A stretch of 50,526 nucleotides of DNA from Deltaproteobacteria bacterium (GCA_016192705.1 JACPTQ010000036.1:1-50526); one strand, 5' to 3'; positions 41,453-50,037 are shown, counted from the first letter of the stretch. The notes: generated by a model from the sequence alone, not told the origin. Numbers and translations are program-made.

Positions 41453-43396
41453 CTACTTCCCGGACGCCCCCTCGTTCACCTCGGCGACCACACGCGTTGC
41501 CTTCACAAGCAGCAAATCGAAATTCGGCGGCTTGATGATGTAATCGTCGGCGCCCACCTCAAGCCCGCGCCGGATCTTCGCCGAATCGGCTTCACGGGTC
41601 ACAAAAAAGAACTTCACGTTCTTTGTTGACGAGTCGCTTCGGAGCGCCGCGCAGAGCCGAAACCCGTCGATGCCGGGGAGGTCTGTTTCGGCGATTACGA
41701 GTGCAACCCGCTTTCGCTGGCAAAGCGCGAGGGCCTCATTGCCATCCGAAACCACCTGCACCGCGCAATCGAGCGACGCGAGCCGCTCCTCGATTTGCGA
41801 CATCACTTGCGGATCGGTGTCGACGAGCAACACGGACGGACGCCCGTCGGTCGCATCCGGCACCGCGCGTCGGTCGAACGCGTGCAGCATCGCAACCGTC
41901 ACGCGCGAATCGTGACTCAACCGTTCAAGCGTCTGCACCGCTTGACGCGGGGAAACTTTGCCACCGCCCCGCGCCATAAGATGCCGGTACTCGATAACCG
42001 CGCGAACGATCTTCGTTGCCACCGACTCCGGCGCATCAGCTGAAGTGGGTGCGATTGGCGCGCGGGCTAACAGCGGGCGAAGATCGTAGGGGCATGCCGC
42101 CGACTCCAAAAAATGTAGGACGATCGAATTGGGCGATGCCCCAGCGACGGTTCCGGGCGGATAACCGTGCGACGTCAGCGTTTCGTCAATCCCGTCCAAA
42201 TAAACCGCCAAGAACACTTCATCTTGCCCACGAGGCGTCAGGCCGCACTCCCACGCGACCTCACGTGCGATCTCAGCCGCGTCGCGCGCTTCGGAGCGGT
42301 TGTCGCCTTGTCGACCTCTGAGCAACCTGAGAGTTTTATCAAAGCAGTTAAAAAAGAAGCGAAAGAGGCTCTCGCTGTCGACGCGCTCGCCAAAAACTTT
42401 TTCCGCGAGCGGCGGCAACACCATGAATTCGCCGAACGGATTTCGCGCGCGGAAAGCACTCGTGAGCGCCAATTCCGAAAGGACATTCGGCGAGCGGCCG
42501 AGCAGCACATCGAACGGCTGCGCCTCAATCGCTGCAAGCGCTTCGTCAACTGTGCCCGCGCTTCGAATCACGTGGGCGTCGGAGCCGAGCAGCGTCGCCA
42601 GTGCAGAGCGAAGCGCGGCGTCGGCCTCGACGAGCAACACCGAGACGCGGCGCCGGATCGGCCGAGCGGTGGCTCCTGTTTTTTCGGTCGGCGGCGGCGA
42701 TGGAGCTCGGGACGACTCGGCCACCCCGCGCGCCGAGGCCTTCGCGTCGGCAATCGCCCGATGCGGCTTCGGGGCTGACGCGTCGGGCGCCGGCGCTGAC
42801 GTGGACTTGGCCGAAGCGACCGGGGACACTGTACCCACGGGCGGCGTTCGCGCACCACGGCTCGTCTGCGCGGCCAGTGGATTCGGTTCAGCGTGGGCAT
42901 GAGCGACCGCTGTTAAATACGGCGGCGCCACGCCCGCAACTCCCAGGTGCCCAACGAGTCCTCGCAACACCGTCCGGCTCACGAGGACTGGTCGTCGCCG
43001 ATCTCCCGCAGAACCGCGCGGCGGCGGCGTCAAAACTCCGCTCACAATCCACTCGTCGGGCGGCAGTCCCAGTTCGCGCGCTGAGAAATCGACGGCCAGG
43101 GGAAAAACCAGATCCTCCTCGACAAGAAACTTGGAAATCTTCGCCGCAACTTCGTCGGGGACCTTTAAGCTCTCGAGATCGACGCGCCGAAGCGCCAGAA
43201 TTCCCATTTGTCGCGCGAGAACATCGAGGAGCTCGTCCTCGGTGACGCAGTTGAGCGAGACGAGGATTTCGCCCAGCCGCCCCCCTCTAACTTTCTGCAC
43301 CGAAACCGCCGACGCCATCTGGTCGTCGCTGATAAGCTGCGCCTTCCGAAGAATCTCGCCGATGCGAAGTCCAAGTCTTGCTGGTTCCGCCACCAC
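41453..43396 (-). CDS. MshEN-domain protein with degenerate receiver domains
   Basis: The 647-residue protein begins with a type II secretion ATPase N-terminal (MshEN-like) domain: LRIGEILRKAQLISDDQM, GGRLGEILVSLNCVTEDELLDVLARQ. Some MshEN domains bind cyclic-di-GMP. A Pro/Ala/Ser-rich linker (~190-240) leads to a degenerate receiver (VSVLLVEADAALRSAL) without a phospho-Asp and a helical part that faintly recalls an HD-GYP domain without its HD. A second receiver (521-647) has DTD and Lys622, but Glu570 stands where the phosphorylated Asp should be. It may be locked in an active-like state. GTG 43396 lies 1 nt after the sctV stop, with GGAGGGGG upstream, so the two are coupled. Confidence 0.8.
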   Translation of the reverse strand: MVAEPARLGLRIGEILRKAQLISDDQMASAVSVQKVRGGRLGEILVSLNCVTEDELLDVLARQMGILALRRVDLESLKVPDEVAAKISKFLVEEDLVFPLAVDFSARELGLPPDEWIVSGVLTPPPRGSAGDRRRPVLVSRTVLRGLVGHLGVAGVAPPYLTAVAHAHAEPNPLAAQTSRGARTPPVGTVSPVASAKSTSAPAPDASAPKPHRAIADAKASARGVAESSRAPSPPPTEKTGATARPIRRRVSVLLVEADAALRSALATLLGSDAHVIRSAGTVDEALAAIEAQPFDVLLGRSPNVLSELALTSAFRARNPFGEFMVLPPLAEKVFGERVDSESLFRFFFNCFDKTLRLLRGRQGDNRSEARDAAEIAREVAWECGLTPRGQDEVFLAVYLDGIDETLTSHGYPPGTVAGASPNSIVLHFLESAACPYDLRPLLARAPIAPTSADAPESVATKIVRAVIEYRHLMARGGGKVSPRQAVQTLERLSHDSRVTVAMLHAFDRRAVPDATDGRPSVLLVDTDPQVMSQIEERLASLDCAVQVVSDGNEALALCQRKRVALVIAETDLPGIDGFRLCAALRSDSSTKNVKFFFVTREADSAKIRRGLEVGADDYIIKPPNFDLLLVKATRVVAEVNEGASGK

Positions 43397-43397
43397 G

Positions 43398-45518
43398 TTA
43401 TGCCCCCTCCGCCATCATGACTCGCCCCAAAGGCTGGAGCGACGCCTCATTCGCAAGCTCATGATACGACAGCACCACGAGGTCGGGAAATTCAATCTCG
43501 ACCAACTTTCGCAAAAACCGCCGCACTTCGACGTTTGTTACAACCACCGGCGGACCCACCGACGGATCGCGATCCGCGAGAATGCGCCGAAACGCCGCCA
43601 AAATCTCGCTTGACGCGTTCGGGTCGAGCGCCAAGTACTGCCCCACGGGCGTCTTTTGGACCGCGCCGCGAATCGCTTCTTCAATGTCGGGATCGAGCAA
43701 GTACACCGCCAGCGTTCCATCGGCACGGCTAAAGCGGTGCGACACCTGGCGCTTGAGCGCCGTTCGCGCATACTCCGCAAGCATCGCCGGATCTTTTTCG
43801 TTTTGCGCGTAGTCGGCAAGTGCGTTCAAGATGGCGCGCATGTCGCGAATCGGAATCTGCTCATCGAGCATTCGCCGAAGCACGTCGGTCACGCGGAAGA
43901 GCGATAGAAGTTTGGGCACGACTTCCCGGACCGAAGCCGGCGCAACCTTCTCAACTTGGTCGAGCATCTGCTGGACCTCTTCGAGTCCAAGAAATTCCCC
44001 CGCGCGGCGACGAGCCACAACCCCCAAGTGTTTCAAAATCGTCGTTGGCGCATCCCAGAGCGGAATCCCGGCCTCGGCGAGCGGTCGCGCGGCGAGCACA
44101 TCAACCCAGGCGCCCGGCCGGTCGGTTCCCGGAAGTTGCGCCGCGACCGGTGTGCGCTCGAGCGGCGGCAACGCATCGGCCGCCATCGGCACGAAGTACG
44201 CGCCGTGAGGAATCTGTCCTTCGCAAACCGGCACCTCGTGCAATCGAATTCGATATGTCCCGGGCGGGAGCGCGCCGCCGACGACAAGCCGCACCGCGGG
44301 GAGACGCAACCCGAGGTCGTGAAACACTTCGTCTCGCAGCGCAGGCACACGCTCCTTGAGAAACGCCGTCGCGCCTCCCTGCCCTTCGATCGCGGCCGCT
44401 AGGTCGCTCGCAACCTCAACGAGAATCGGCGTCACGACCGGCAAGTAGCGATCGTCTCGCTCATCACGCGCGCCCGGCAACTTTCCTTGAAGGGCCGCGG
44501 CCCGCGCGTCTCCAACCACCGCTGAGGCCGCCGCCGCGCGCTTCGACAAGCGGTACGCGAGAAACCCAGAGCCAGCCCCCAACAGCACGAACGGAAGGGT
44601 CGGCATGCCCGGCACCACCGCAAGCAAAAGCAAAAGGCCCGCAGCCATCGCCACAGCGCGCGGATGCCCGAGCACCTGGCCGCCGATTTCATCCGCGAGT
44701 TGTTGCCCCGCCTCTTCGCTCTTCACCCGCGTCACAACCAGCCCCGCGGCGACCGTAATGAGAAGCGCCGGAATTTGAGAAACAAGCCCGTCGCCAATCG
44801 TCAGCAACGTGTAGACCTTCGCCGCCTCGCCGATTTCCAGATTGCGCTGCGTCACGCCAATCACGAGCCCCGCGACAATGTTCACGACGGCGATAAGAAT
44901 CCCCGCGATGGCGTCGCCCTTCACAAACTTCATCGCGCCGTCCATCGACCCATACAACTCCGACTCGCGCTGCACCTCGCGCCGTCGGCGCCGCGCCTCG
45001 TCCATATCGACCGCGCCCGCGCGCAAATCGGCGTCGATCGCCATCTGTTTTCCCGGCATCGCATCGAGCGTAAACCGCGCCGATACTTCTGCGACGCGCT
45101 CCGCGCCCTTCGCGACAACGATGAACTGGATGAGCGTGAGCACGACGAAGATGACGGCGCCAACGACGTAGTTTCCCCCAACGACGAAACTGCCAAACGA
45201 GCGAATCACCTCGCCCGCATCGGCCTGGAGCAAGATGAGACGCGTTGAGCTCACATTGAGGGCCAAGCGAAAGAGCGTCGTGATGAGAAGGATGGTCGGG
45301 AACGACGAGATGCGCAAAATGTCGGTGACGTACGTTGCGGTCAGGAGCAGCACGACGGCGATGGTGATGTTGAACGTGATGAGGATGTCGAGGAGCCACG
45401 TCGGAAGCGGGAGGATCATCATGCCGATGATCCCGACCACAAGCGCCGCGAGCAGCATGTCGGCGCCGCGTTTAAACGGCATTCGCAAATTCGCGAGCAG
45501 TCCAGTGGACCTACTCAC
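43398..45518 (-). CDS. sctV: Type III export gate protein, SctV/FlhA family
   Basis: The 706-residue protein is the large export gate at the inner membrane of type III secretion or flagellar systems. Helices run from ~18 to 320, with signatures DILRISSFPTILLITTLFRL, MPGKQMAIDADLRAG, YGSMDGAMKFVKGDAIAG and LLTIGDGLVSQIPAL. The cytoplasmic C-terminal domain follows a linker near residue 330. The wording SELYGSMDGAMKFVKGD and VTRV favours the non-flagellar SctV over FlhA. No other secretion genes are nearby, so it is detached from its cluster. The start is a GTG at 45518; a -10-like TATAAC lies in the flanking repeat of element C, 15 nt upstream. Confidence 0.92.
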   Translation of the reverse strand: MSRSTGLLANLRMPFKRGADMLLAALVVGIIGMMILPLPTWLLDILITFNITIAVVLLLTATYVTDILRISSFPTILLITTLFRLALNVSSTRLILLQADAGEVIRSFGSFVVGGNYVVGAVIFVVLTLIQFIVVAKGAERVAEVSARFTLDAMPGKQMAIDADLRAGAVDMDEARRRRREVQRESELYGSMDGAMKFVKGDAIAGILIAVVNIVAGLVIGVTQRNLEIGEAAKVYTLLTIGDGLVSQIPALLITVAAGLVVTRVKSEEAGQQLADEIGGQVLGHPRAVAMAAGLLLLLAVVPGMPTLPFVLLGAGSGFLAYRLSKRAAAASAVVGDARAAALQGKLPGARDERDDRYLPVVTPILVEVASDLAAAIEGQGGATAFLKERVPALRDEVFHDLGLRLPAVRLVVGGALPPGTYRIRLHEVPVCEGQIPHGAYFVPMAADALPPLERTPVAAQLPGTDRPGAWVDVLAARPLAEAGIPLWDAPTTILKHLGVVARRRAGEFLGLEEVQQMLDQVEKVAPASVREVVPKLLSLFRVTDVLRRMLDEQIPIRDMRAILNALADYAQNEKDPAMLAEYARTALKRQVSHRFSRADGTLAVYLLDPDIEEAIRGAVQKTPVGQYLALDPNASSEILAAFRRILADRDPSVGPPVVVTNVEVRRFLRKLVEIEFPDLVVLSYHELANEASLQPLGRVMMAEGA

Positions 45519-45541
45519 GATGATGCACCAATGTTATATCC

Positions 45542-45826
45542 CATTCCCCCGGTTAAGCGGTCCGTTCGCCCGTGAGCGTGAGGGTCGACAGGAGCCCGCT
45601 TCGGCGCGCCAACGTCCTCGGGTCTGATTTGAAACGTGCGAACGATCCGCGGGTCAGAGGCTCGCGAAAGCTCGGTGCCGATGGGGCGTGGAATTGCCGT
45701 TCTCATGATGTTTGATTGATTTCGTGCAGACTCACATTTCATGTCAGACCCGAGGACTTTCGCGAGCCGGAGCGAGCCCAAACCCGACCGCCCCATTCTG
45801 GTCTTGGCCGTTAACCGGGAATCAGG
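45542..45826. mobile_element. MITE-like repeat element, copy C (internally deleted)
   Basis: The element is 285 bp between sctV and the divergent reductase gene. The right end CCGTTAACCGGGAATCAGG (45808-45826) and left end (ATTCCCCCGGTTAAGCGG) are inverse to each other with small changes. Perfect 13-bp direct repeats CAATGTTATATCC flank it (45529-45541, 45827-45839), the best target duplication of the three. Inverted copies of GTCCTCGGGTCTGA lie at 45614-45627 and 45744-45757. Compared with copy B it lacks about 260 bp of the middle. Confidence 0.8.
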
Positions 45827-45890
45827 CAATGTTATATCCATCATCGGCCGACAACGCTGCGATGCTAGTCGACCAATGCGGAGGGTGCAA

Positions 45891-46613
45891 ATGACGTTGA
45901 CCGCAGCAACTTCCTATCGCGTTGTCATCGATCGCATCGAACGGCTGTCGCCCACGGCGAAGGCGTTTTCGTTTGTCGTGCCCGATGTGCCGCGCTTTGA
46001 GTTTGAGGCGGGGCAGTGGGTTTCGCTCCTTCTCCCGATCGACGCCCCGGACCGCAAACGCGCCTATTCGATCGCGTCAGCACCGCGCGGCGACAACCGA
46101 TTCGAGCTCGCGGTCACGCTGATTCCCGGCGGGCCTGGGTCGACCTTCATGTTCAATCTCAAGCCCAGCGACGAACTCCAGATGGTTGGCCCGTACGGCT
46201 TTTTCACGGCGCGCGACGTCGGGACGCGCCCGCAAGTCTTCGTTGCGACGGGCACCGGCGTCACGCCGTGTCGCTCAATCATTCAGAAGCTCGCCGGTGC
46301 GCAGTTCCCTGCACCGACGACGCTCATTTTCGGCGCGCGAACCGAGGAGAACATCCTTTATCGCGCAGAGTGGGAGGACCTCGCGCGTGCGAACCCGTCG
46401 TTCACATTCATTCCGACGCTCTCAAAGCCCGGCGATGCGTGGCGCGGCAAAACGGGTTACGTTCAAGAGCGCGTGCGTGAGCACCTCGCGGCCGCGCGCG
46501 ACGCGGTCGTTTATATTTGCGGGCTGAAAAAAATGGTCAACGACGTCAAGACGATTTTGCGCGATGAGCTTGGTTTCGCGAGGGAACAAGTCGTCACCGA
46601 AAAATACGACTGA
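45891..46613 (+). CDS. FAD/NAD(P)-binding ferredoxin reductase-type oxidoreductase
   Basis: The 240-residue protein has the ferredoxin-NADP reductase fold. The FAD-binding barrel contains RAYSIASAP (the RxYS motif) and GPYGFF. The nucleotide-binding half has ATGTGVTPCRS (GTGxxP), FGARTEENI and YICGLKKMV. It should transfer electrons between a pyridine nucleotide and a one-electron carrier; the partner is unknown. The start ATG has GGAGGG 5 nt upstream. The frame continues upstream into element C, but that part is repeat sequence. The promoter probably lies between 45840 and 45880 or within the element. The gene is convergent with the HAD gene (9-nt gap). Confidence 0.9.
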   Translation: MTLTAATSYRVVIDRIERLSPTAKAFSFVVPDVPRFEFEAGQWVSLLLPIDAPDRKRAYSIASAPRGDNRFELAVTLIPGGPGSTFMFNLKPSDELQMVGPYGFFTARDVGTRPQVFVATGTGVTPCRSIIQKLAGAQFPAPTTLIFGARTEENILYRAEWEDLARANPSFTFIPTLSKPGDAWRGKTGYVQERVREHLAAARDAVVYICGLKKMVNDVKTILRDELGFAREQVVTEKYD

Positions 46614-46622
46614 GCCTCGGCG

Positions 46623-47294
46623 TCACCGCCGCGACAGCTTGAGGATCTCCCAGCCGCGGTCGCGCGCAACGCGGGCGAGCTTGCGATCTGGGTTCACGCA
46701 AATCGGGTGTGCGACGACTTCGAGCATCTCAATGTCGTGAATGCTGTCGGTGTAAAAGTAGCTTTGCGCGAGGTCGATTCCCTTTTCGTCGGCGAGTTTT
46801 TTTGCCCAATAGACTTTTCCGGGGCCGTGGCACGGCGGGCCTTCCGTCGCGCCCGTAAAAATCCCGTCGCGCACTTCGAGCGCGGTGAAGAGCGCCTCAT
46901 CGATGCCGAGGTGTCGCGCGACCGGGATCGCGGCGTATCGCGTCGACGCCGTCAGGATCGACGTGAGGTGTCCCCGGGCGCGATGTTCGGCAATCTTGCC
47001 GTTCCACACGGGGAATAGCTTTTGCGCGACCATCGTGTCGAACCAGTGCTGGCAGCGGCGCGACATCTCGCCTTCGTTCATCCCCTTGAGAAGGGTGAGC
47101 GCGCGCTCGGTGACTTCGTATTGGTCGATGAGATGCAATTTGTACTCGAAGAGCCACGTGAGCGTTCGAAGCGCGTCGCGCAAACGAAGCTCGTGCGGAA
47201 CGTGCTTGCGAAGGTAGTTCACGTAGAGCCGCCCGGTGTTGCTGTCGACAAGCGTGTTGTCGAGGTCAAAGAAGGCGGCGATCCGACCAGCCAT
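46623..47294 (-). CDS. HAD-IB family phosphatase
   Basis: This is a 223-residue haloacid dehalogenase superfamily enzyme. Motif I FFDLDNTLVDSNTG carries the nucleophile Asp and general acid (DxDxT). Motif II is LTASTR, the motif III Lys is in GPGKVYWAKKL, and motif IV is YFYTDSIHDIEML. The helical cap between motifs I and II puts it in class IB, like phosphoserine phosphatase and the PGPP-type lipid phosphatases. The substrate cannot be fixed. ATG 47294 follows the meaB stop with one base between (TGA-A-ATG), so it is translated by coupling to meaB. Upstream residues in the same open frame are antisense noise from meaB. Confidence 0.9.
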   Translation of the reverse strand: MAGRIAAFFDLDNTLVDSNTGRLYVNYLRKHVPHELRLRDALRTLTWLFEYKLHLIDQYEVTERALTLLKGMNEGEMSRRCQHWFDTMVAQKLFPVWNGKIAEHRARGHLTSILTASTRYAAIPVARHLGIDEALFTALEVRDGIFTGATEGPPCHGPGKVYWAKKLADEKGIDLAQSYFYTDSIHDIEMLEVVAHPICVNPDRKLARVARDRGWEILKLSRR

Positions 47295-47295
47295 T

Positions 47296-48330
47296 TCAAT
47301 CCCCCAAAAGCCGCGCCACGGCTTGCTCGGTCGCGCTGTACGGGTCGAGTCGCCCCGCATTGACCTCCGCGGCGAGCGCGCGCCACGCATCGCCCAACCG
47401 TTCGATCGCCGCGTCGACAACGCGCGCCCGAAAAACCTCGCGCAACTCCGCCTCGCGCTGAACTTCGCGGCGCCTGCGACCCGCGTCACTCGTCGACAAA
47501 AACGCGCGGTGCGCGTCGATCGCCGCGACAAGCGCGTCAACACCCGTTCCGTCGGTCGAAACGGTCGTCAAAATCGGCGGCACCCATTCCGCTCCCGCAA
47601 CCGCTTCCGCTCCCGCTACCGCTCCCGCAACCGCAACCGCTTCCGCTACCGCCTGCGATCCTCCGTGGTGCATCTTCTCTTCCTCATCTGCCCGCGGCCG
47701 TAGCGACACCAGCATCTCGAGCTCACGCACAACTCTATCGACGCCCGGCCGGTCGGCCTTGTTCACCACGAAGACGTCCGCGATCTCGAGCACACCCGCT
47801 TTGAGCGCCTGCACATCATCACCGAGCCCCGGCACAACCACGACAACGCACGTCTCCGCGACGCGACTCACCTCGACCTCGTCCTGCCCGACGCCAACGG
47901 TCTCAATCAGCACCTCGTCCATCCCGAGCGCATCGAGCACCCGCGCCACATCGCGCGTCGATCGCGACAGCCCGCCCAAATGCCCGCGCGTTGCCAAACT
48001 CCGCACGAACACACCGTCATCGAGCCCGTGCCGCTGCATTCGAATCCGGTCGCCCAAAATCGCGCCCCCCGAAAACGGGCTCGTCGGATCGACCGCCACA
48101 ACGCCAACTTTCTTTCCGCGCTCCCTGTACTTCGCGATCAGCTGGTCAACGAGCGTCGACTTCCCCGAGCCCGGATTCCCGGTGACACCGACCCACGGCA
48201 CTTTTCCGGTGTGCGGGTAGAGCCGCGCCATCTCGCCAACCGCCGCCGGCATTCGGTCGTCGAGGTCGCGCATCAAGCGCGCCGCCGCACGCCGGTCCCC
48301 CGCGAGAATCTTGTCGGCAAGTTTCGCCAT
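47296..48330 (-). CDS. meaB: MeaB/ArgK-type G3E GTPase
   Basis: This 344-residue GTPase protects and loads adenosylcobalamin-dependent methylmalonyl-CoA mutase (or a related mutase) in the cytoplasm. Visible features are Walker A GVTGNPGSGKST, switch region DPTSPFSGGAILGDRIRM, GVGQDEVEV and the guanine-specificity motif NKAD. An unusual Ala-x dipeptide insert (AVAEAVAVAGAVAGAEAVAG) lies between NKAD and the last strand of the G domain. C-terminal dimerisation helices follow. ATG 48330 is preceded by GAAGG; the longer frame to 48369 lacks support. No mutase gene is in the window. It forms an operon with the HAD phosphatase. Confidence 0.93.
   Translation of the reverse strand: MAKLADKILAGDRRAAARLMRDLDDRMPAAVGEMARLYPHTGKVPWVGVTGNPGSGKSTLVDQLIAKYRERGKKVGVVAVDPTSPFSGGAILGDRIRMQRHGLDDGVFVRSLATRGHLGGLSRSTRDVARVLDALGMDEVLIETVGVGQDEVEVSRVAETCVVVVVPGLGDDVQALKAGVLEIADVFVVNKADRPGVDRVVRELEMLVSLRPRADEEEKMHHGGSQAVAEAVAVAGAVAGAEAVAGAEWVPPILTTVSTDGTGVDALVAAIDAHRAFLSTSDAGRRRREVQREAELREVFRARVVDAAIERLGDAWRALAAEVNAGRLDPYSATEQAVARLLGD
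47591..47652 (-). repeat. GCGGNN hexanucleotide repeat in meaB
   Basis: Ten tandem hexamers (GCGG followed by AA, GA, TA or TT) encode alternating Ala with Gly, Glu or Val. This is the same type as the two uvrA tracts. The reading frame is intact and the flanking GTPase sequence is normal, so the tract expands a surface loop. Confidence 0.75.
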
Positions 48331-48419
48331 CGAACCTTCATTAGTAGAATGCGGTTGGCGCAAGTGCAACGCCTCGCCAAAAACGATAGTGTCGAAACGC
48401 CTTTGGAGGACCCGTCGCC

Positions 48420-49289
48420 ATGAAGGTACTCGTCATTGGGGGAAACCGCTTCTTTGGCAAACGCCTCGTGGCGCTCCTTCTTGAGCAAGTCGGGACAGAA
48501 GTTACGTTGCTCAATCGCGGGCGGATGAACGATGGTTTCGAAAACAGAGTCGCGCGGATCAAACTCGATCGACAACAACTTCGGCCGGCGCATCCCGCCC
48601 TCGAGAACCACCGATGGGACGTTGTCTTTGACCAGGTTTGCTACGATGCGCGCGAAGCGCAGAGCGCGTGCGAGACTTTCAACGGACGGGTCGGGAAATT
48701 GATCTTCGTCTCCTCGCAATCGGTTTACGGACCGGGCCCCGCGCTGCCTGAGTCAGCCTTCGACCCGCGCGCGCATTCCTTCGGCCGCGCCTTCACCCGC
48801 GACGAAGACTACGGCGAAGCGAAACGTCAAGCCGAAGCCGTCTACTTTCGAGCCGCGACGTTCCCCGTCAGCGCCGTGAGATTTCCTATTGTTCTTGGCG
48901 AGGACGATTACACGGAACGACTCAAGTTTCATGTCGATCACATTCTTCAAGGCAAGCCGGTTTTCTTTCCCAATCTCGATGCACGGATTTCGCTCATCCG
49001 TTCGGCCGATGCGGCGCTCTTCTTAAAGGCGCTCGCATCAAGCTACGCCACGGGGCCGATCAACTGCTGCGCCCAAGACCCGATTCCCGTGCGCCGAATC
49101 ATCGAGACCATCGAAGCGCGAACCGGCAAGCGGGCCCACATCGCGCGGCGGTCCGACGAGGGCGACGATTCGCCTTTTGGCGTCGAGCGCGACTGGTTCA
49201 TGTCGACCGCTAAGCTGACGACGTACGGGTTCTCGGCGCAACCTATCGATGGTTGGCTGGCGGCGCTTATCGATCGTTACATGACGTAG
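48420..49289 (+). CDS. NAD-dependent epimerase/dehydratase family protein
   Basis: This 289-residue short-chain dehydrogenase (extended/atypical) has a Rossmann motif VLVIGGNRFFGKRLV, FVSSQSVYG with the catalytic Ser region, and YGEAKRQAE, giving YxxxK. It may act on a nucleotide sugar, or, as for the CSP41-like relatives it resembles, bind RNA or another substrate. The start has TGGAGGACCCGTCGCC upstream; GGAGGA lies about 8 nt away. It is divergent from meaB, with 89 nt between. It is convergent with the hypothetical gene at 49430-49924 across the repeat cluster. Confidence 0.88.
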   Translation: MKVLVIGGNRFFGKRLVALLLEQVGTEVTLLNRGRMNDGFENRVARIKLDRQQLRPAHPALENHRWDVVFDQVCYDAREAQSACETFNGRVGKLIFVSSQSVYGPGPALPESAFDPRAHSFGRAFTRDEDYGEAKRQAEAVYFRAATFPVSAVRFPIVLGEDDYTERLKFHVDHILQGKPVFFPNLDARISLIRSADAALFLKALASSYATGPINCCAQDPIPVRRIIETIEARTGKRAHIARRSDEGDDSPFGVERDWFMSTAKLTTYGFSAQPIDGWLAALIDRYMT

Positions 49290-49335
49290 CGTCCGCGCAG
49301 TTGGTTGCTCGTCACGATAAGTCACGGGGGCAATC

Positions 49336-49433
49336 GTTATCAGTCTCGCCTTGATAACGACGAGTCACCCGCTTATCAGTATCTATGGCCGACTGATCCT
49401 TATCAGGGACCGACTGATATCGATCGGTATCAG
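49336..49433. repeat. Cluster of TTATCAG inverted repeats between convergent genes
   Basis: Five sites (GTTATCAG 49336, TTGATAAC 49351, CTTATCAG 49372, CTTATCAG 49399, GGTATCAG 49426) lie in under 100 nt. They combine into dyads: GTTATCA-N9-TGATAAC (49336-49358), CTGATCCTTATCAG (49393-49406) and CTGATATCGATCGGTATCAG (49414-49433). The latter two share a preceding CGACTGAT. They look like repeated protein-binding sites rather than one terminator. Confidence 0.55.
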
Positions 49434-49924
49434 CGATTGGCGGTGTTCGCGGTGGGGGTCGTGTTCGTGTGCGCCGACGTCGGGCGCGGGCCGTTCGACA
49501 GCCAGTCGCGCACAAAGTCAATCTCGCCGTGGACTTCCTTGTCGTCGCGACCGATGGCGCTTGCGACGCGGTAGACGCGGTAGATGTCGTTCATCAGCTC
49601 GTCGCAAACGGCGAGGCGCGTCTCACGCACCATCTCGTAGATCTTCTCGACTTGCGCGGCGGCGCGCGTCAGCTCTTGGTAGCGCTCGAGCGTTTTCCCG
49701 AGACTGACCGGGTCGACGCCCTTGACCGGCACGCGCCCTTCGAACTTCGGAAGGAGGTCGATGAGCCCCTCGACGACGGGAACCAGCCCCTCGCGCGCTT
49801 TGTTGAACGCGCGTACTTCGTCGTCCGCGTAATCACGCAAGCCGAGCTTCGTCCCGTCGAACTTCAAATACTCATCGCGCGTCGTCGTCGGAATCCCCGC
49901 CTCTGTCTTTTTCTTGTCGTGCAT
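49430..49924 (-). CDS. Hypothetical helical protein
   Basis: This is a 164-residue cytoplasmic protein of unknown family. It is mostly alpha-helical: charged N-terminus (MHDKKKTEAGIPTTTRDEYL), amphipathic helices to about residue 140, then a Thr/Asn-rich disordered tail. No catalytic motif, Cys pair or membrane segment is visible. The ribosome site AAGGAAGGGG lies 6-7 nt before the ATG. The 3' end overlaps the last operator-like repeat by a few bases. A palindrome at 49947-49965 is upstream of its start. Confidence 0.75.
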   Translation of the reverse strand: MHDKKKTEAGIPTTTRDEYLKFDGTKLGLRDYADDEVRAFNKAREGLVPVVEGLIDLLPKFEGRVPVKGVDPVSLGKTLERYQELTRAAAQVEKIYEMVRETRLAVCDELMNDIYRVYRVASAIGRDDKEVHGEIDFVRDWLSNGPRPTSAHTNTTPTANTANR

Positions 49925-49946
49925 GCTTAACCCCTTCCTTGCCTTG

Positions 49947-49965
49947 CTGCGGTTCCATACCGCAG
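49947..49965. promoter_or_regulatory. Palindrome upstream of the hypothetical gene
   Basis: CTGCGGT-TCCAT-ACCGCAG is a perfect 7-bp inverted repeat with a 5-nt loop, 23 nt upstream of the ATG at 49924. It could be an operator or the end of the propeller gene's transcript; there is no T run. The rest of 49925-50037 shows nothing else. Confidence 0.4.
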
Positions 49966-50037
49966 TTGGGCGGGACCATCGCGCGAGGGGAGATGCGCGT
50001 CAAGCGGGCGGCGAAGTCGGTGCCGGTCGCGTGAGAT

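Noticed and set aside
43398-45518. Type III secretion gene cluster
   Set aside because: Only the export gate gene is present; neighbours on both sides are unrelated to the apparatus.
21288-45840. Integrative element or prophage using the tRNA genes as attachment sites
   Set aside because: No integrase, phage structural gene or duplicated tRNA 3' end is found; the tRNA-Arg duplication is in the D arm, not at an attachment site.
49336-49433. CRISPR-like array
   Set aside because: The repeated units are only 6-8 nt with unequal spacing, and no cas genes are nearby.
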